NCBI GenBank assembly: GCA_963675365.2
Contig: CAXXVA010000003.1
Span: forward strand, 248,001-312,000
Length of the DNA stretch: 64,000 bases
Reading direction: 5' to 3'
DNA from: CAXXOK01 sp963675365
Lineage (GTDB): Bacteria > Bacillota > Clostridia > Christensenellales > Aristaeellaceae
The translations under genes and the position numbers were made by a program. The notes under the pieces were generated by a model. That model did not search any database. It had not been told where the DNA came from and saw only the letters and a program-made list of their open reading frames with translations. Positions 15,580 through 24,293 of this stretch are shown piece by piece. Position 1 is the stretch's first letter. Each line of letters begins with the position of its first letter.

Positions 15580-17100
15580 TCATTTTCCGGCCATTTTTTG
15601 GTAAACGGGCAATAAAGATTGATAGGACAGTTCGAATATCTCCTTGACGGGCTTGTACTTTTTCACCGACACGGGATCGGGCGCATGGACCGACTTCAGA
15701 TCAATAAAGCGGTCGATGACGTCAAAATCCTTGAACAGACCGACGCCGACGCCGCCTGTAATCGCCGCGCCCATGGACGTAGCCTCCTCAAGCAGCGACG
15801 GCACTTTGATGGATGCGTCGTATATGTCGGCCATCATCTGTCTCCAAACGGAGCTTTTGGCGCCTCCGCCGATCACAAGGATTTCGGAGATGGCGATGCT
15901 TTGCCGCAGGATCTCCAAAATGATGTCCAAGTTCATGGTGACGCCTTCCAAAACGGCGCGCAGGATGTCCCTGCGTTCATTTTCCATCTTGACGCCCAGA
16001 AACGCGCCTCTGGCGTCCACATTCCAGCGCGGCGCGCGTTCGCCCAGCAGATAGGGGAGGAACACGACGCCGTTGGCGCCGATCGGGCTTTGCTCGATCT
16101 GCCGGTCAATCAGTTCATACGCGCTGACGCCCGCTTCCTTTGCTTCCAGCGTTTCCGCTTTGCAGATTTGATTTTTCAGCCACGCGACAGACCCGCCGGC
16201 GCTTTGCATGGTGCCGTTGGGCGCATACATGCCCGGCACGATGTGCGCCCAGGTAACGGTGCGCATCTGCTCGTCAAACACCGGCTCGGTGCTCGTTGAA
16301 GCGATCCACGCGGAGGAGCCGATATAGCTGAAGGTCTGCCCGGGTTTCACCGACCCTGCGCCAACGTTGGCGCAAACGCCGTCTCCGCCGCCCATTACCA
16401 CCGGCGTACCCTCCTGCAGGCCGCAGGCTTCGGCGGCTGACTTGGTTACGCCTCCCGCAACATGGATGGAGGGGACGATGTCAGGCATTTTTTCAATGGC
16501 AATACCGGCATCCTGCAAAATCCGTTCCGACCAGGAAAGCGTTTTTAAATCCAGGCAGGCGTTGCTGGTCGCGTCGGTCGGCTCGGTATAGAATTTCCCC
16601 GTCAGCTTGAGGACAATATAGTCCTTCGCGTTCAGGGTTTTGTAGGTATCGCGGTAGATATCGGGTTCGTTGTCCCGAATCCACATGAGCTTTTGGATGC
16701 CGTAAGACGCGCTGTTGCGGTGGCCGGCGATATGATAATAATCCTGCGGGCTGATTTTGCGTTGGAGCGCGGCTTGCTGTTCCTGCGCTCGCTGATCCGC
16801 CCAGATAATGGATTTACGCAGCGGGGAACCTGCTTTGTCCACGCATAGGCACCCCATCATTTGACCGCTGAAGGATACAACGGCAATATCGCGTTTATCG
16901 ATTTTGGTGCTCAAAATCAGGCTTTGGCTTGTTTGGCAAACAGCCTGCCACCAATCCTCCGGATCCTGCTCGGCCCAGGTTTCCTGAAAATAATTGGTGG
17001 GGTAGGAAAACACGGTGCTGCCAATCAGGCTGCCTTCCTCGCTGAACAGCGTGGCTTTGTTGCCCGAAGTTCCCAGATCGTGCGCCAGTATGTATTTCAT
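15580..17100 (-). CDS. FGGY carbohydrate kinase, xylulokinase-like
   Basis: A 506-residue FGGY kinase with both actin-like ATPase domains. The N-terminal phosphate loop is HDLGTSGNKATLF, substrate contact motifs are SGQMMG and IIWADQRA, the catalytic base aspartate is in MGGGDGVCANVGAG, and the C-terminal adenosine motif is IGGGAKSSVWRQMMAD. Length and order match xylulokinases, which phosphorylate D-xylulose. Two other FGGY kinases occur in the window, so specificity here is uncertain and may be for another ketose or polyol. AAGGGG precedes the start. It lies between the SMP-30 and the hydroxyacid dehydrogenase genes. Confidence 0.85.
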   Translation of the reverse strand: MKYILAHDLGTSGNKATLFSEEGSLIGSTVFSYPTNYFQETWAEQDPEDWWQAVCQTSQSLILSTKIDKRDIAVVSFSGQMMGCLCVDKAGSPLRKSIIWADQRAQEQQAALQRKISPQDYYHIAGHRNSASYGIQKLMWIRDNEPDIYRDTYKTLNAKDYIVLKLTGKFYTEPTDATSNACLDLKTLSWSERILQDAGIAIEKMPDIVPSIHVAGGVTKSAAEACGLQEGTPVVMGGGDGVCANVGAGSVKPGQTFSYIGSSAWIASTSTEPVFDEQMRTVTWAHIVPGMYAPNGTMQSAGGSVAWLKNQICKAETLEAKEAGVSAYELIDRQIEQSPIGANGVVFLPYLLGERAPRWNVDARGAFLGVKMENERRDILRAVLEGVTMNLDIILEILRQSIAISEILVIGGGAKSSVWRQMMADIYDASIKVPSLLEEATSMGAAITGGVGVGLFKDFDVIDRFIDLKSVHAPDPVSVKKYKPVKEIFELSYQSLLPVYQKMAGK

Positions 17101-17137
17101 GCCGTGTGCCCCTTGCTGCGGAAGTTGAGTAGGATGA

Positions 17138-18076
17138 TCATCGGGCGGGTTGCCCGAGATCGCGCAGGATGTTCTTCGCGGCCATTCGCCCCATATTTTC
17201 GGCGGCGCCTTTCGTAGACGCCGCGCAATGCGAGCCCAGAATCACGTTGTTGAGCTGAAACCAACGCAAGTCTTCTGGCGGCTCTTTGCGGAACGCGTCG
17301 ATTCCGGCGCCATAAATCTGATTTTCCTGCAGGGCGTTGAGCAGCGCTTCTTCGTTGATCAGGCCGCCGCGGGCCGTGTTGATCAGGATCGAGGTGGGCT
17401 TCATCATCGCCAGCTCCGCTTCGCCGACAAAGTTTTCCGTGGACGGAAGCAGCGGTAAATGCAGGCTGATGAAATCTGCCGTGCGGAAAATGGTTTCAGG
17501 CTCGGCGTATTCGATTCCATGTTCCGCGGCGTACGCCGCGTCCCAGTTGACGTCGAATGCCAATACACGCATGGAAAAGGCCTTGGCGCGCTCCGCGACG
17601 TTTTTCCCGATGGCGCCCAGGCCGAACAGCCCCAGCGTCGCATGATTGAAATCGAGCGTCGTGATCTTGCTCCAGTCCGCTTTGCGGCATTGCGCGTCGA
17701 TAACCAAAAGCTTGCGGGAGAGCGCAAGCATCAGCGCAACGGCATAATCGGCAACCGCTTCCGCGTTGGCGCCTATGGTCTTGGATACCTTGATTCCGCG
17801 CGCCGAGGCGGCGTTCAGGTCGATATTGTCAACGCCGACGCCGTATTTGGAAATGGCGTGCAGATTGGGCGCGGCGGCAATCACGTCCGCGTCGAAAGGA
17901 TCGACGCCGAGGATGACGCCCGAGCACGGGGCGACCATTTCCATGATCTGCCGCTTGTCCAGAATGCTGCCCGTTTGATTGCGTACCAGTTCGAAACCCG
18001 CGTCTTCAAGCATTGTAAACAGTCCGGGGTCGGACTTGCCGAAGGAGCGCGGCGTGATCAGAATTTTTTCAGACAT
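17138..18076 (-). CDS. D-2-hydroxyacid dehydrogenase (phosphoglycerate-dehydrogenase-like)
   Basis: A 312-residue NAD-dependent D-isomer-specific 2-hydroxyacid dehydrogenase. The nucleotide motif is GLFGLGAIG, and the catalytic triad is the arginine in NTARGGLI, the glutamate in FRKEPP and the histidine in LGSHCAA. It lacks the C-terminal ACT domain of long serine-pathway enzymes, so a catabolic role on a sugar-derived hydroxyacid is more likely than serine synthesis. It starts with an AAAAGGGG site and lies 12 bases after the shikimate-dehydrogenase-like gene, in the same operon. Confidence 0.83.
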   Translation of the reverse strand: MSEKILITPRSFGKSDPGLFTMLEDAGFELVRNQTGSILDKRQIMEMVAPCSGVILGVDPFDADVIAAAPNLHAISKYGVGVDNIDLNAASARGIKVSKTIGANAEAVADYAVALMLALSRKLLVIDAQCRKADWSKITTLDFNHATLGLFGLGAIGKNVAERAKAFSMRVLAFDVNWDAAYAAEHGIEYAEPETIFRTADFISLHLPLLPSTENFVGEAELAMMKPTSILINTARGGLINEEALLNALQENQIYGAGIDAFRKEPPEDLRWFQLNNVILGSHCAASTKGAAENMGRMAAKNILRDLGQPAR

Positions 18077-18088
18077 TTCAAACCCCTT

Positions 18089-19021
18089 TTATGCCCGGGC
18101 CAGCCGGTCGCACATAGCCAGGCGATCGCCGGTAATATCGACATGGAAAACCTCCGCAATGACCTGCGTCCACCCGTGGATGAAGTAGGTCCAGCCGTCC
18201 TCGATCAGCAGATTGCGGCTTGCCTGCTGGCTTTCCGCCTGGTGCATGAATTCCAGTGTTCCGCGGTAGTTAAGCTCCCATACCAGGCCGTTTTTAGGGA
18301 AAACGCAGGCGTCGGTCAACGGAGATCCCGGCGCGTCTTTTCCAAGGCCCGTGGCGTTGACGACGAAAGAACCCTCCGGCATAGACTGGACGATATCATC
18401 GTTGAGGGACGGCTCCTTGCATAAATGAAAGCTCATCGGCACCCGCAGCCCCGAAAGGATTTTGACCGCTTCGGACAGGCGGGGATAGGAACGGTTGGTC
18501 AAATGAATGCGCGCGGGAATGTTGTTGTGATGCTTGTCCAGCGCCAAATAAGCGCTGATGGCAAGCGCGCTGCCGCCCGAGCCCAGCACGCAGACCTGCG
18601 CTTTGGGATGCTTTTCCCAATGATTCGCCGGGATGAACGTGTCCATAGCCAGCCCGCTGGAAATCGGGTCTTTGGCATGGCCGCACAGTTTTCCGTCTTT
18701 CTTGGAGATGGAGGAAAGCTCGCCAAACATCTGCGCGTAGGGATCGAGGTATTCAAACATATCCCTGCAGGCATTGTATAAATCAATTTTATGCGTGGTG
18801 ACCAGGGCGCCGAGGGACAGCGGATCGCTTTTGATAAACTCCACGGCGTCGCGGTAATCCTGTACGGGGGCGTGAAGAGGAAAATCAATACCCTTGATGC
18901 AGGCGTCGATTCCCAGTGCTTCCGCCCAAATCGGGAAAAGGCGCATAATGGAGGACTGGCCGGTTGTGACACCAATAAAATACATGGTAGGCTTGGTTGC
19001 GGGGGCTGGTAGGTTGAGCAT
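18089..19021 (-). CDS. Shikimate/quinate dehydrogenase-like oxidoreductase
   Basis: A 310-residue protein with the AroE architecture: an N-terminal substrate domain and a C-terminal Rossmann domain with CVLGSGGSALAIS. The catalytic lysine is kept in VTTHKIDLY, and the aspartate is probably that in HAKDPISSG. It is longer than typical AroE (about 270-290 residues), and its substrate motifs differ (no clear N-terminal GxPxxHSxSP). No other shikimate-pathway gene is near. In this operon it probably acts on a cyclitol or sugar acid. AGCGAGGAAC precedes the ATG. It follows the phosphotriesterase-like gene by 37 bases. Confidence 0.78.
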   Translation of the reverse strand: MLNLPAPATKPTMYFIGVTTGQSSIMRLFPIWAEALGIDACIKGIDFPLHAPVQDYRDAVEFIKSDPLSLGALVTTHKIDLYNACRDMFEYLDPYAQMFGELSSISKKDGKLCGHAKDPISSGLAMDTFIPANHWEKHPKAQVCVLGSGGSALAISAYLALDKHHNNIPARIHLTNRSYPRLSEAVKILSGLRVPMSFHLCKEPSLNDDIVQSMPEGSFVVNATGLGKDAPGSPLTDACVFPKNGLVWELNYRGTLEFMHQAESQQASRNLLIEDGWTYFIHGWTQVIAEVFHVDITGDRLAMCDRLARA

Positions 19022-19058
19022 GGTTGTTCCTCGCTTTCATAGATATCAAACAGTAGGT

Positions 19059-19976
19059 CTATTGAAAAACTCGCATGGGATTGCCGATCATGATGGAAGC
19101 AATGGTTTGGTCCGAGACGCCAAAACGCTTTAGAAGAGGCAGAAACCTCCGGATCAGATAGGGTAGACCGATCGCATGATCGTCATAGCTTGCCAGACGC
19201 TTTGCCGTGGTATCCAGCGAGAGAAGCAGATGTTGTTCATACCCTAAATCGAGCATATGCGTGATCAGGCGGCATTCGGACTCGTCGTCGTGATATTTAA
19301 AGCGTCCGATCGTATCGTATTCGAGCATTGCGCCTGCCTTTGCAATGTCTTCGTGCAGCGCATAGCTGCTCAAGTCCCTGTCGGCGTGGCATACCAGAAC
19401 ATGTCCGGGGGCAAGGCCCGCGCTTTCGCATAAACGCAGGGCGATAATTGCGTCAAACCCTTTTTCGGTATGCAATACCAGAGGAACCCCGGCCTGCGCC
19501 GCCGCGCGCGCCGCCGCACGCAGCTTGATGGCTGTGCGCGGGGTAAGCCCGTCCCCGCCCATGGCCGCTTTCACGGCCCCGGCCGTGATGCCGGGCGCTT
19601 CTGATAGGCCGTTAAGAAGTTCGCCCGCAAAGTGGTCGTATAGCCTGCTTTCCTCCCATGTATTCGTCCAATGATCCTCGGGATAGAAAACCGGCAGATG
19701 AAATCCGGTAACGGTAATAATTTGAACGCCGCTGCTTTTGCTGATGCTCTGCAAAACCCGCGCGTCGCGGCCCGCGCCGCCAGGCTGGGCGTCCAAAACG
19801 CTCTGGCCGCCCGCGTTTCGGTAGGCGTCCAGTTCCGCTGCGGACTTCCCTTCATGATCTATCAGCAGCGCGGGATTGAGGCGTGTCGCAGGGCCTTGGG
19901 TCACGTAGAGGTGCTCATGCATTTGTGTAAAGCCAAGCTGATCGGCTGGTATTTTGCCCGTTACGGTTGAAACCAT
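19059..19976 (-). CDS. Phosphotriesterase-family (PHP) hydrolase, probable lactonase
   Basis: A 305-residue amidohydrolase-superfamily barrel. The first metal ligands are in TQMHEHL, the bridging lysine is probably that in TAGAVKAAM, later histidines are in LVLHTEKG and LVCHADRD, and the last aspartate is in LSLDTTAK. Bacterial homologues include lactonases acting on sugar lactones, which would suit the SMP-30, dehydrogenase and kinase neighbours. I chose the ATG at 19976, 7 bases after AAAGGGG; the GTG six bases earlier overlaps the site spacing. It is first in the five-gene operon. The true substrate cannot be read from sequence. Confidence 0.8.
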   Translation of the reverse strand: MVSTVTGKIPADQLGFTQMHEHLYVTQGPATRLNPALLIDHEGKSAAELDAYRNAGGQSVLDAQPGGAGRDARVLQSISKSSGVQIITVTGFHLPVFYPEDHWTNTWEESRLYDHFAGELLNGLSEAPGITAGAVKAAMGGDGLTPRTAIKLRAAARAAAQAGVPLVLHTEKGFDAIIALRLCESAGLAPGHVLVCHADRDLSSYALHEDIAKAGAMLEYDTIGRFKYHDDESECRLITHMLDLGYEQHLLLSLDTTAKRLASYDDHAIGLPYLIRRFLPLLKRFGVSDQTIASIMIGNPMRVFQ

Positions 19977-20034
19977 TTGCACACCCCTTTCCCGCCCTGG
20001 ATTAGATATGATATTAGATTAATATGTCGGAATG

Positions 20035-20050
20035 TAGTGATAAAGCACTA
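20035..20050. promoter_or_regulatory. Inverted repeat TAGTG-ATAAAG-CACTA, candidate GntR operator
   Basis: Five-base perfect arms around a 6-base centre, about 60 bases upstream of the phosphotriesterase-like gene and directly downstream of the GntR gene. GntR/UTRA regulators bind short palindromes near the promoters they control, so this is a reasonable site for the adjacent protein; it is unproven. Confidence 0.45.
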
Positions 20051-20085
20051 TAAAAAAATGCCGCCACCATAAAGAGACCCCTTTT

Positions 20086-20856
20086 TTATGGTTTGGACGG
20101 CTGTACGGCTGTATCGATCAGAAGATCCACTTCGAAACGGTTTCTGTCGCCGCGGTAACGCGCGAACGAAAACTCGATGGGTTCGTCCATTTTATTATAT
20201 CCGATCGTTTTGAAATAATGGATGGGCTTGCCGCGTTTGACGTCCAGCAATTCGGAATCCTGGCTGTTGGCGGCTACGGCTTCCAGTACGCGCGTTACCC
20301 GGCAGATGCGGGTCGTTTCCCGTGTGGACAACACGTCGTACATGGATTCGCTGGACATATCATGATCCATTAAAAATGAGCAGGAATCGTAGGGAAGGTA
20401 TGTTTCTACGGTGACGATGGGTTCGCCGCTGGCAAAACGCCTCCGGAACATATACACTGCCTTCATGCCCGGCGTAATATTGGCTTGCGATACAATATGG
20501 TCCGGCATGGTTGTGGCCTCCAACGCCAGCAGCTGCGTACTGGGCACATACCCCAACCGTTCCATCTGTTCTTTATACGTTTCCAGGCGTCTGATGAAAT
20601 CCTGCTTGATTTTGGTTCGCGCAACGAAGGTCCCTTTGCTTTTAACGCGGTACAGCCACCCCTCCTGGACAAGCTGCGCCATCGTTTGCCGCACGGTCGT
20701 ACGGCTGATATCGAACATTTTGGAAAGTTCTTTCTCTGTGGGGATCATGCTGTCCACTGGATAGGCGCCGCTTTTAAGCTCATCCAGCAGCAATGTTTTA
20801 AGCTGGAAATAGAGCGGGATCGGTACGGTTTTGTCCAGAGTGTGTTGGTGCAGCAT
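20086..20856 (-). CDS. GntR family regulator with UTRA sensor (HutC subfamily)
   Basis: A 256-residue regulator. Residues 10-75 are the winged helix-turn-helix (PLYFQLKTLLLDELKSGAYP, then IPTEKELSKMFDISRTTVRQTM). The remainder is a UTRA ligand domain with VYMFRRRFASGEPIVTVETYLP and FSFARYRGDRNRFEVD. Relatives such as NagR respond to phosphorylated sugars. I chose the ATG at 20856 because AGGTG is 6 bases upstream; earlier starts sit on that site. It precedes the sugar-acid operon in the same direction and probably controls it, with the repeat at 20035-20050 as a candidate site. Confidence 0.88.
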   Translation of the reverse strand: MLHQHTLDKTVPIPLYFQLKTLLLDELKSGAYPVDSMIPTEKELSKMFDISRTTVRQTMAQLVQEGWLYRVKSKGTFVARTKIKQDFIRRLETYKEQMERLGYVPSTQLLALEATTMPDHIVSQANITPGMKAVYMFRRRFASGEPIVTVETYLPYDSCSFLMDHDMSSESMYDVLSTRETTRICRVTRVLEAVAANSQDSELLDVKRGKPIHYFKTIGYNKMDEPIEFSFARYRGDRNRFEVDLLIDTAVQPSKP

Positions 20857-20966
20857 GTACATCACCTATTATTTCATATTTGCTCTTTGCGGGCGGGATT
20901 TCTGCCATGACAGCCGTACGGATCGGCTTGTAACTGAACGATAACCATCAATGTAGTAACGTAATG

Positions 20967-20994
20967 ATTATAGCAGAAAATCTTTATATCGCAA
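20967..20994 (-). promoter_or_regulatory. Promoter of the GntR-type gene
   Basis: TTGCGA (20989-20994), a 16-base spacer and consensus TATAAT (20967-20972) on the minus strand, about 110 bases before the chosen start. The remainder of 20857-21155 (299 bases) shows no gene and no clear terminator for the converging end of the GH1 operon. Confidence 0.5.
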
Positions 20995-21155
20995 GGGCTT
21001 GCAGGGAATTGGGAAAAATATACAGTCATGAAGCAATGGAATCAGGATTAACCCACAGAACAGGGAGCAGACCGGATCGCAGAACCTGTGAAACCCTGGC
21101 TTAATCTGATGCTACGTCTGATCCCGGACGAGGCGGAACGGGCATTGTGCGCGGG

Positions 21156-22493
21156 TTAATCCAATCCGTTTTGCCGGATGACATCCCGGTACCAATACGC
21201 GCTTTGCTTTGGCGTTCTCTGATGGGTTTTGAAATCTTCATAGACGATGCCAAAGCGGCTGTAGCGGCCGAACGCCCATTCGAAGTTGTCATACAGCGAC
21301 CAGATGAAGTATCCGCGAAGATTGACGCCCGCCTCGATCGCTTGATGCGCGGCGATAAAGTGCCGGCGCAGGTAATCGATCCGGTTATAATCCAGAATTT
21401 CACCGTTGAGGTCAATCCTGTCGTTGTAGGAGGCCCCGTTTTCCGTCAGATAGATGTTATCAACATGATAATCGTTTTTAACTTGCAGGAGCAGTTTCGT
21501 CAGTCCGTCGGGATCAATAGGCCAATCGCGGTCGGTCCGGGGAAGGTCGAGATGCACGGATTCCGCTTGCAGCGGCCAAGTATGCTTGTTGAAGCGGACA
21601 GGCGTGGTAAAGTAATAATTGACGCCAAGGAAGTCCAGCGGTTCACAGATAGAGGCTTGCTCTTTAAAGTCGGGCAGCGTAACCTTCAGCGAACGGAAAA
21701 ACTCGACCATATCTTCGGGAAACGCGCCTTTGAGCACCGGATCGAAGAACCAGCGGTTGTTCAGCCCGTCCATGCGAACGGCGGCCAGCTTATCCTCGGG
21801 CGAATCGGTCGCGGGGTAGACGGGCATGGTGTTGAGGGTAATGCCGATCTCGCCCGGCATGTTCATCGAGCGGAACAGCCGAACGGCTGCGCCGTGGGCG
21901 CGCAGCAGGACGTAGGAAACGCGGATGGCCGTGCCGAGATCGTGCATGCCCGGCGCGTGTTCGCCGATCCAATTGCCGATCACCGCGGTGCAATACGGTT
22001 CATTGAGCGTGATCCATTTCTTCACGCGTCCGCCAAGACGGTCAAACAATACGCGGCAGTAGGCTTCGAAGTAGCCGATCATGTCCTCGTTCTGCCAGCC
22101 GCCGATATCCTGCAGCGCCTGCGGCAGATCCCAGTGGTAGATGGTGACGTACGGCTCAATGCCGGCCGCGAGCAGCTCGTCCACCAGATTCTCATAAAAC
22201 TTGAGACCTTTTTCATTGATTTCACCGCGTCCATCGGGCATAATGCGCGACCAGCACACCGAGAAACGGTAGGCTTTATGGCCGAGTTTCTTCATGAGCG
22301 CGACGTCTTCACGGAACAAGTTGTAATGGTTGTTGGCTTCGTCGCCGTTATCACCATACAATATGTTTCCGGGCGTTTGACAGAAACGGTCCCAAATGCT
22401 TTCGCCGCGGCCGTCCTGTTTCACAGCGCCCTCAATCTGATACGATGCGGTGGCCGTTCCCCAGACAAATCCATCCTGAAACTGGTATTTCAT
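21156..22493 (-). CDS. GH1 family beta-glucosidase
   Basis: A 445-residue family 1 glycosidase. The N-terminal motif is FVWGTATASYQIEG, the acid/base is E165 in TLNEP, and the nucleophile is E351 in LTENG. The end carries FEWAFGRYSRFGIVYED. All standard residues are intact, unlike the TQNEP variant at 3524. No signal peptide is present. I chose the ATG at 22493, preceded by AGGAGGAGC; the upstream extension has no family similarity. It is the last gene of the importer 2 operon and should hydrolyse imported beta-glucosides or beta-galactosides in the cytoplasm. Confidence 0.92.
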   Translation of the reverse strand: MKYQFQDGFVWGTATASYQIEGAVKQDGRGESIWDRFCQTPGNILYGDNGDEANNHYNLFREDVALMKKLGHKAYRFSVCWSRIMPDGRGEINEKGLKFYENLVDELLAAGIEPYVTIYHWDLPQALQDIGGWQNEDMIGYFEAYCRVLFDRLGGRVKKWITLNEPYCTAVIGNWIGEHAPGMHDLGTAIRVSYVLLRAHGAAVRLFRSMNMPGEIGITLNTMPVYPATDSPEDKLAAVRMDGLNNRWFFDPVLKGAFPEDMVEFFRSLKVTLPDFKEQASICEPLDFLGVNYYFTTPVRFNKHTWPLQAESVHLDLPRTDRDWPIDPDGLTKLLLQVKNDYHVDNIYLTENGASYNDRIDLNGEILDYNRIDYLRRHFIAAHQAIEAGVNLRGYFIWSLYDNFEWAFGRYSRFGIVYEDFKTHQRTPKQSAYWYRDVIRQNGLD

Positions 22494-22539
22494 AGTGCTC
22501 CTCCTGATCAAATGACGAAACTTTGGTTCCTGGTCGGCG

Positions 22540-23319
22540 TCAGTTTTCCCATCCGTACACTTCCCATTCGACGAGCGCCGGGAAGGGGGACGGATCATCC
22601 TCCGCTTTTACCAGACGGGATATTCGCAGCCATTCGACCGTATGCTCGCCCAACGACTGCCATTGCCTGCCGGCGGTTTTCGTCAGAGGAACGGTCATCT
22701 GCGTACCGTCGGACAGTTCGACCGTGCATTCCGTCCAATAAGAATCGTGCGGGAAATCCGCGCGTATGGTGAGTGCCATTTTATCGATACGTACCGGCCT
22801 GCCGAATTCCAGCGTGATGCGGGCGTCCTCTTCGATATCCACGCCCCAGGACTGGAAAGGCCATTCACCGTGCGAGGTATTGAGCCGAAGTCCGTCGATG
22901 ACGTTTCGGGCCTCGAAGACCGATTCGCCCCGTGTTTCCGCGTTGGCGGATACGTGCGGGTACGCGTTAGCGTCGCCGCGCTGGTCTGCGGGATTGAGCG
23001 CCAGGTTGCGGTAGGCGCCGGACGTTTCGGCTGTGCGGGCGGAGATCACGTGCTTGTATCCGGAAAACGCCTGCGGCGGATATGCGCAGCGCGCTTCGCC
23101 TGTGGGGATGCTGAACGTGAACATTTGAGAGGGCAGATATAGTTTCGCGGCGTTCATTGCCTGATCGCCCTGGAACCATACGTTCTCGCCCTCGTCCGTC
23201 GTGAGCCGGATCACGTCGCCGGCTTCATAATATCCCTGATAATACAATTCCGCGCCGTTTGCGCCGGAGACCTGCTGTTTGCAATGCCCGTCACGGCCTA
23301 AAATGCTGATGGTAATCAT
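22540..23319 (-). CDS. Cytoplasmic discoidin-like (F5/8 type C) domain protein
   Basis: A 259-residue protein without a signal peptide. The first ~100 residues form a beta-rich domain of unknown type (SILGRDGHCKQQV...). The C-terminal ~150 residues look like a discoidin/F5-8C jelly roll: NLALNP near its start, VIDGLRLNTSHGEWPFQSWG, ITLEFGRPVRIDKMALTIR and a terminal LVEWEVYGWEN. Such folds bind carbohydrate. It overlaps the GH105-type gene by ATGA, so the two proteins are probably made together and may work as a pair. The function is not established; a sugar-binding partner of the hydrolase is an inference. Confidence 0.65.
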   Translation of the reverse strand: MITISILGRDGHCKQQVSGANGAELYYQGYYEAGDVIRLTTDEGENVWFQGDQAMNAAKLYLPSQMFTFSIPTGEARCAYPPQAFSGYKHVISARTAETSGAYRNLALNPADQRGDANAYPHVSANAETRGESVFEARNVIDGLRLNTSHGEWPFQSWGVDIEEDARITLEFGRPVRIDKMALTIRADFPHDSYWTECTVELSDGTQMTVPLTKTAGRQWQSLGEHTVEWLRISRLVKAEDDPSPFPALVEWEVYGWEN

Positions 23320-24278
23320 ACGGTTTCTCCGGCTCTTGCGCGCATGGCGTCCATCAGAATATAAAACGCCTGTCCTTCCGGCGCCGATCCCGGCGCGTTG
23401 AAATTCGGAGAACCGCATACGTCCTGTACGATACCGTAGCCGTTTACCTTGGCGCTTGCCGCCTGATAGATCGCCTCCGCGGCGGGGATATACGTGGACG
23501 CGAGCCATCCGTCATGTACGCCTTTGAAGATTGTGTAGGCAAGCATCTGCCCCGCATTGGTATCCACGAAGCTTTCCGGATTATCCAGCACGTCGTGGAA
23601 CAGGGAATCGCTTCGCTGAAGCTTCAGCATGGCGTCGATAATGGTCTTTGCGCGGCGGATCAGGTCAGACCGCCGCTGCGAATAGTTTTCGGGAAGCAAA
23701 TCGATAACCCTCGCCATACCAGCGATTGCCCAGCCGTTGCCGACCCCCCAAGCGTCCTCGCGGATAAAGGACTGCGCCCCATCGTCCCAGATATGGGCCA
23801 GCAGGGATTTCTGCGGCCTGTACAGCGCCTTCCAATAGCCGTCGATCTGCCGGAGCGCTTCATCGAAATAACCCGCGCTTGCCAGAAACGGCGGCAGCAT
23901 ATAAAACGAGTCGACCCAGAACTGCGGTTGATTGTCCAGATGATAAATCGTGCCTTCGGCGTTGCGCGGCGCGGCGTTTAGCGACCACTGCAGCAGCGCG
24001 TCAAGAGCGCGCTTGAAGTATTCGTCGCCGGTTTCTTTATATGCATAGGACAGCGCTTCGCCGACAGCGCAGGGATCAGTGGATGCGCGCTGTTCGCCGA
24101 TCTGCGCGCAGCGCCCGTCTTCCGTTTGCCGGTGCGCGCCTTCTAACGCCAAAAGTATCGTCGTATCACGGTCGCCCGCCTCCAGAAATGCCTGCGCCAC
24201 AACGCCCTGTTCCCAGGAGTAGCGCTGCATGGCGAGCGTCGCCTGCTTCACCTGATGGATCGTATCGTTCGTACGCAT
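23316..24278 (-). CDS. GH105/GH88-type unsaturated glucuronyl/galacturonyl hydrolase
   Basis: A 320-residue (alpha/alpha)6-barrel protein resembling YteR-type unsaturated rhamnogalacturonyl hydrolases. Recognisable motifs are QRYSWEQGVVAQA, the WVDSFYMLPPF helix with D123 as likely catalytic acid, and WGVGNGWAIAG. These enzymes hydrate the 4,5-unsaturated uronic acid left by polysaccharide lyases. Lack of a signal peptide fits cytoplasmic action on imported oligosaccharides. GGAGG precedes the start. It is coupled to the permease upstream (15-base gap) and to the discoidin-like gene downstream (ATGA). This suggests importer 2 brings in lyase products, for example pectic fragments. Confidence 0.82.
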   Translation of the reverse strand: MRTNDTIHQVKQATLAMQRYSWEQGVVAQAFLEAGDRDTTILLALEGAHRQTEDGRCAQIGEQRASTDPCAVGEALSYAYKETGDEYFKRALDALLQWSLNAAPRNAEGTIYHLDNQPQFWVDSFYMLPPFLASAGYFDEALRQIDGYWKALYRPQKSLLAHIWDDGAQSFIREDAWGVGNGWAIAGMARVIDLLPENYSQRRSDLIRRAKTIIDAMLKLQRSDSLFHDVLDNPESFVDTNAGQMLAYTIFKGVHDGWLASTYIPAAEAIYQAASAKVNGYGIVQDVCGSPNFNAPGSAPEGQAFYILMDAMRARAGETV

Positions 24279-24293
24279 GCCGCGGCCTCCCTG

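Noticed and set aside
20067..20091. CCATAAA/TTTATGG repeat as a terminator of the GntR-type gene
   Set aside because: The 7-base stem overlaps the stop codon and its T-run is several bases too far downstream; not convincing.
21147..22772. 541-codon plus-strand frame across the GH1 gene
   Set aside because: Antisense to a GH1 gene with all catalytic residues; no ribosome site and no domain-like sequence.
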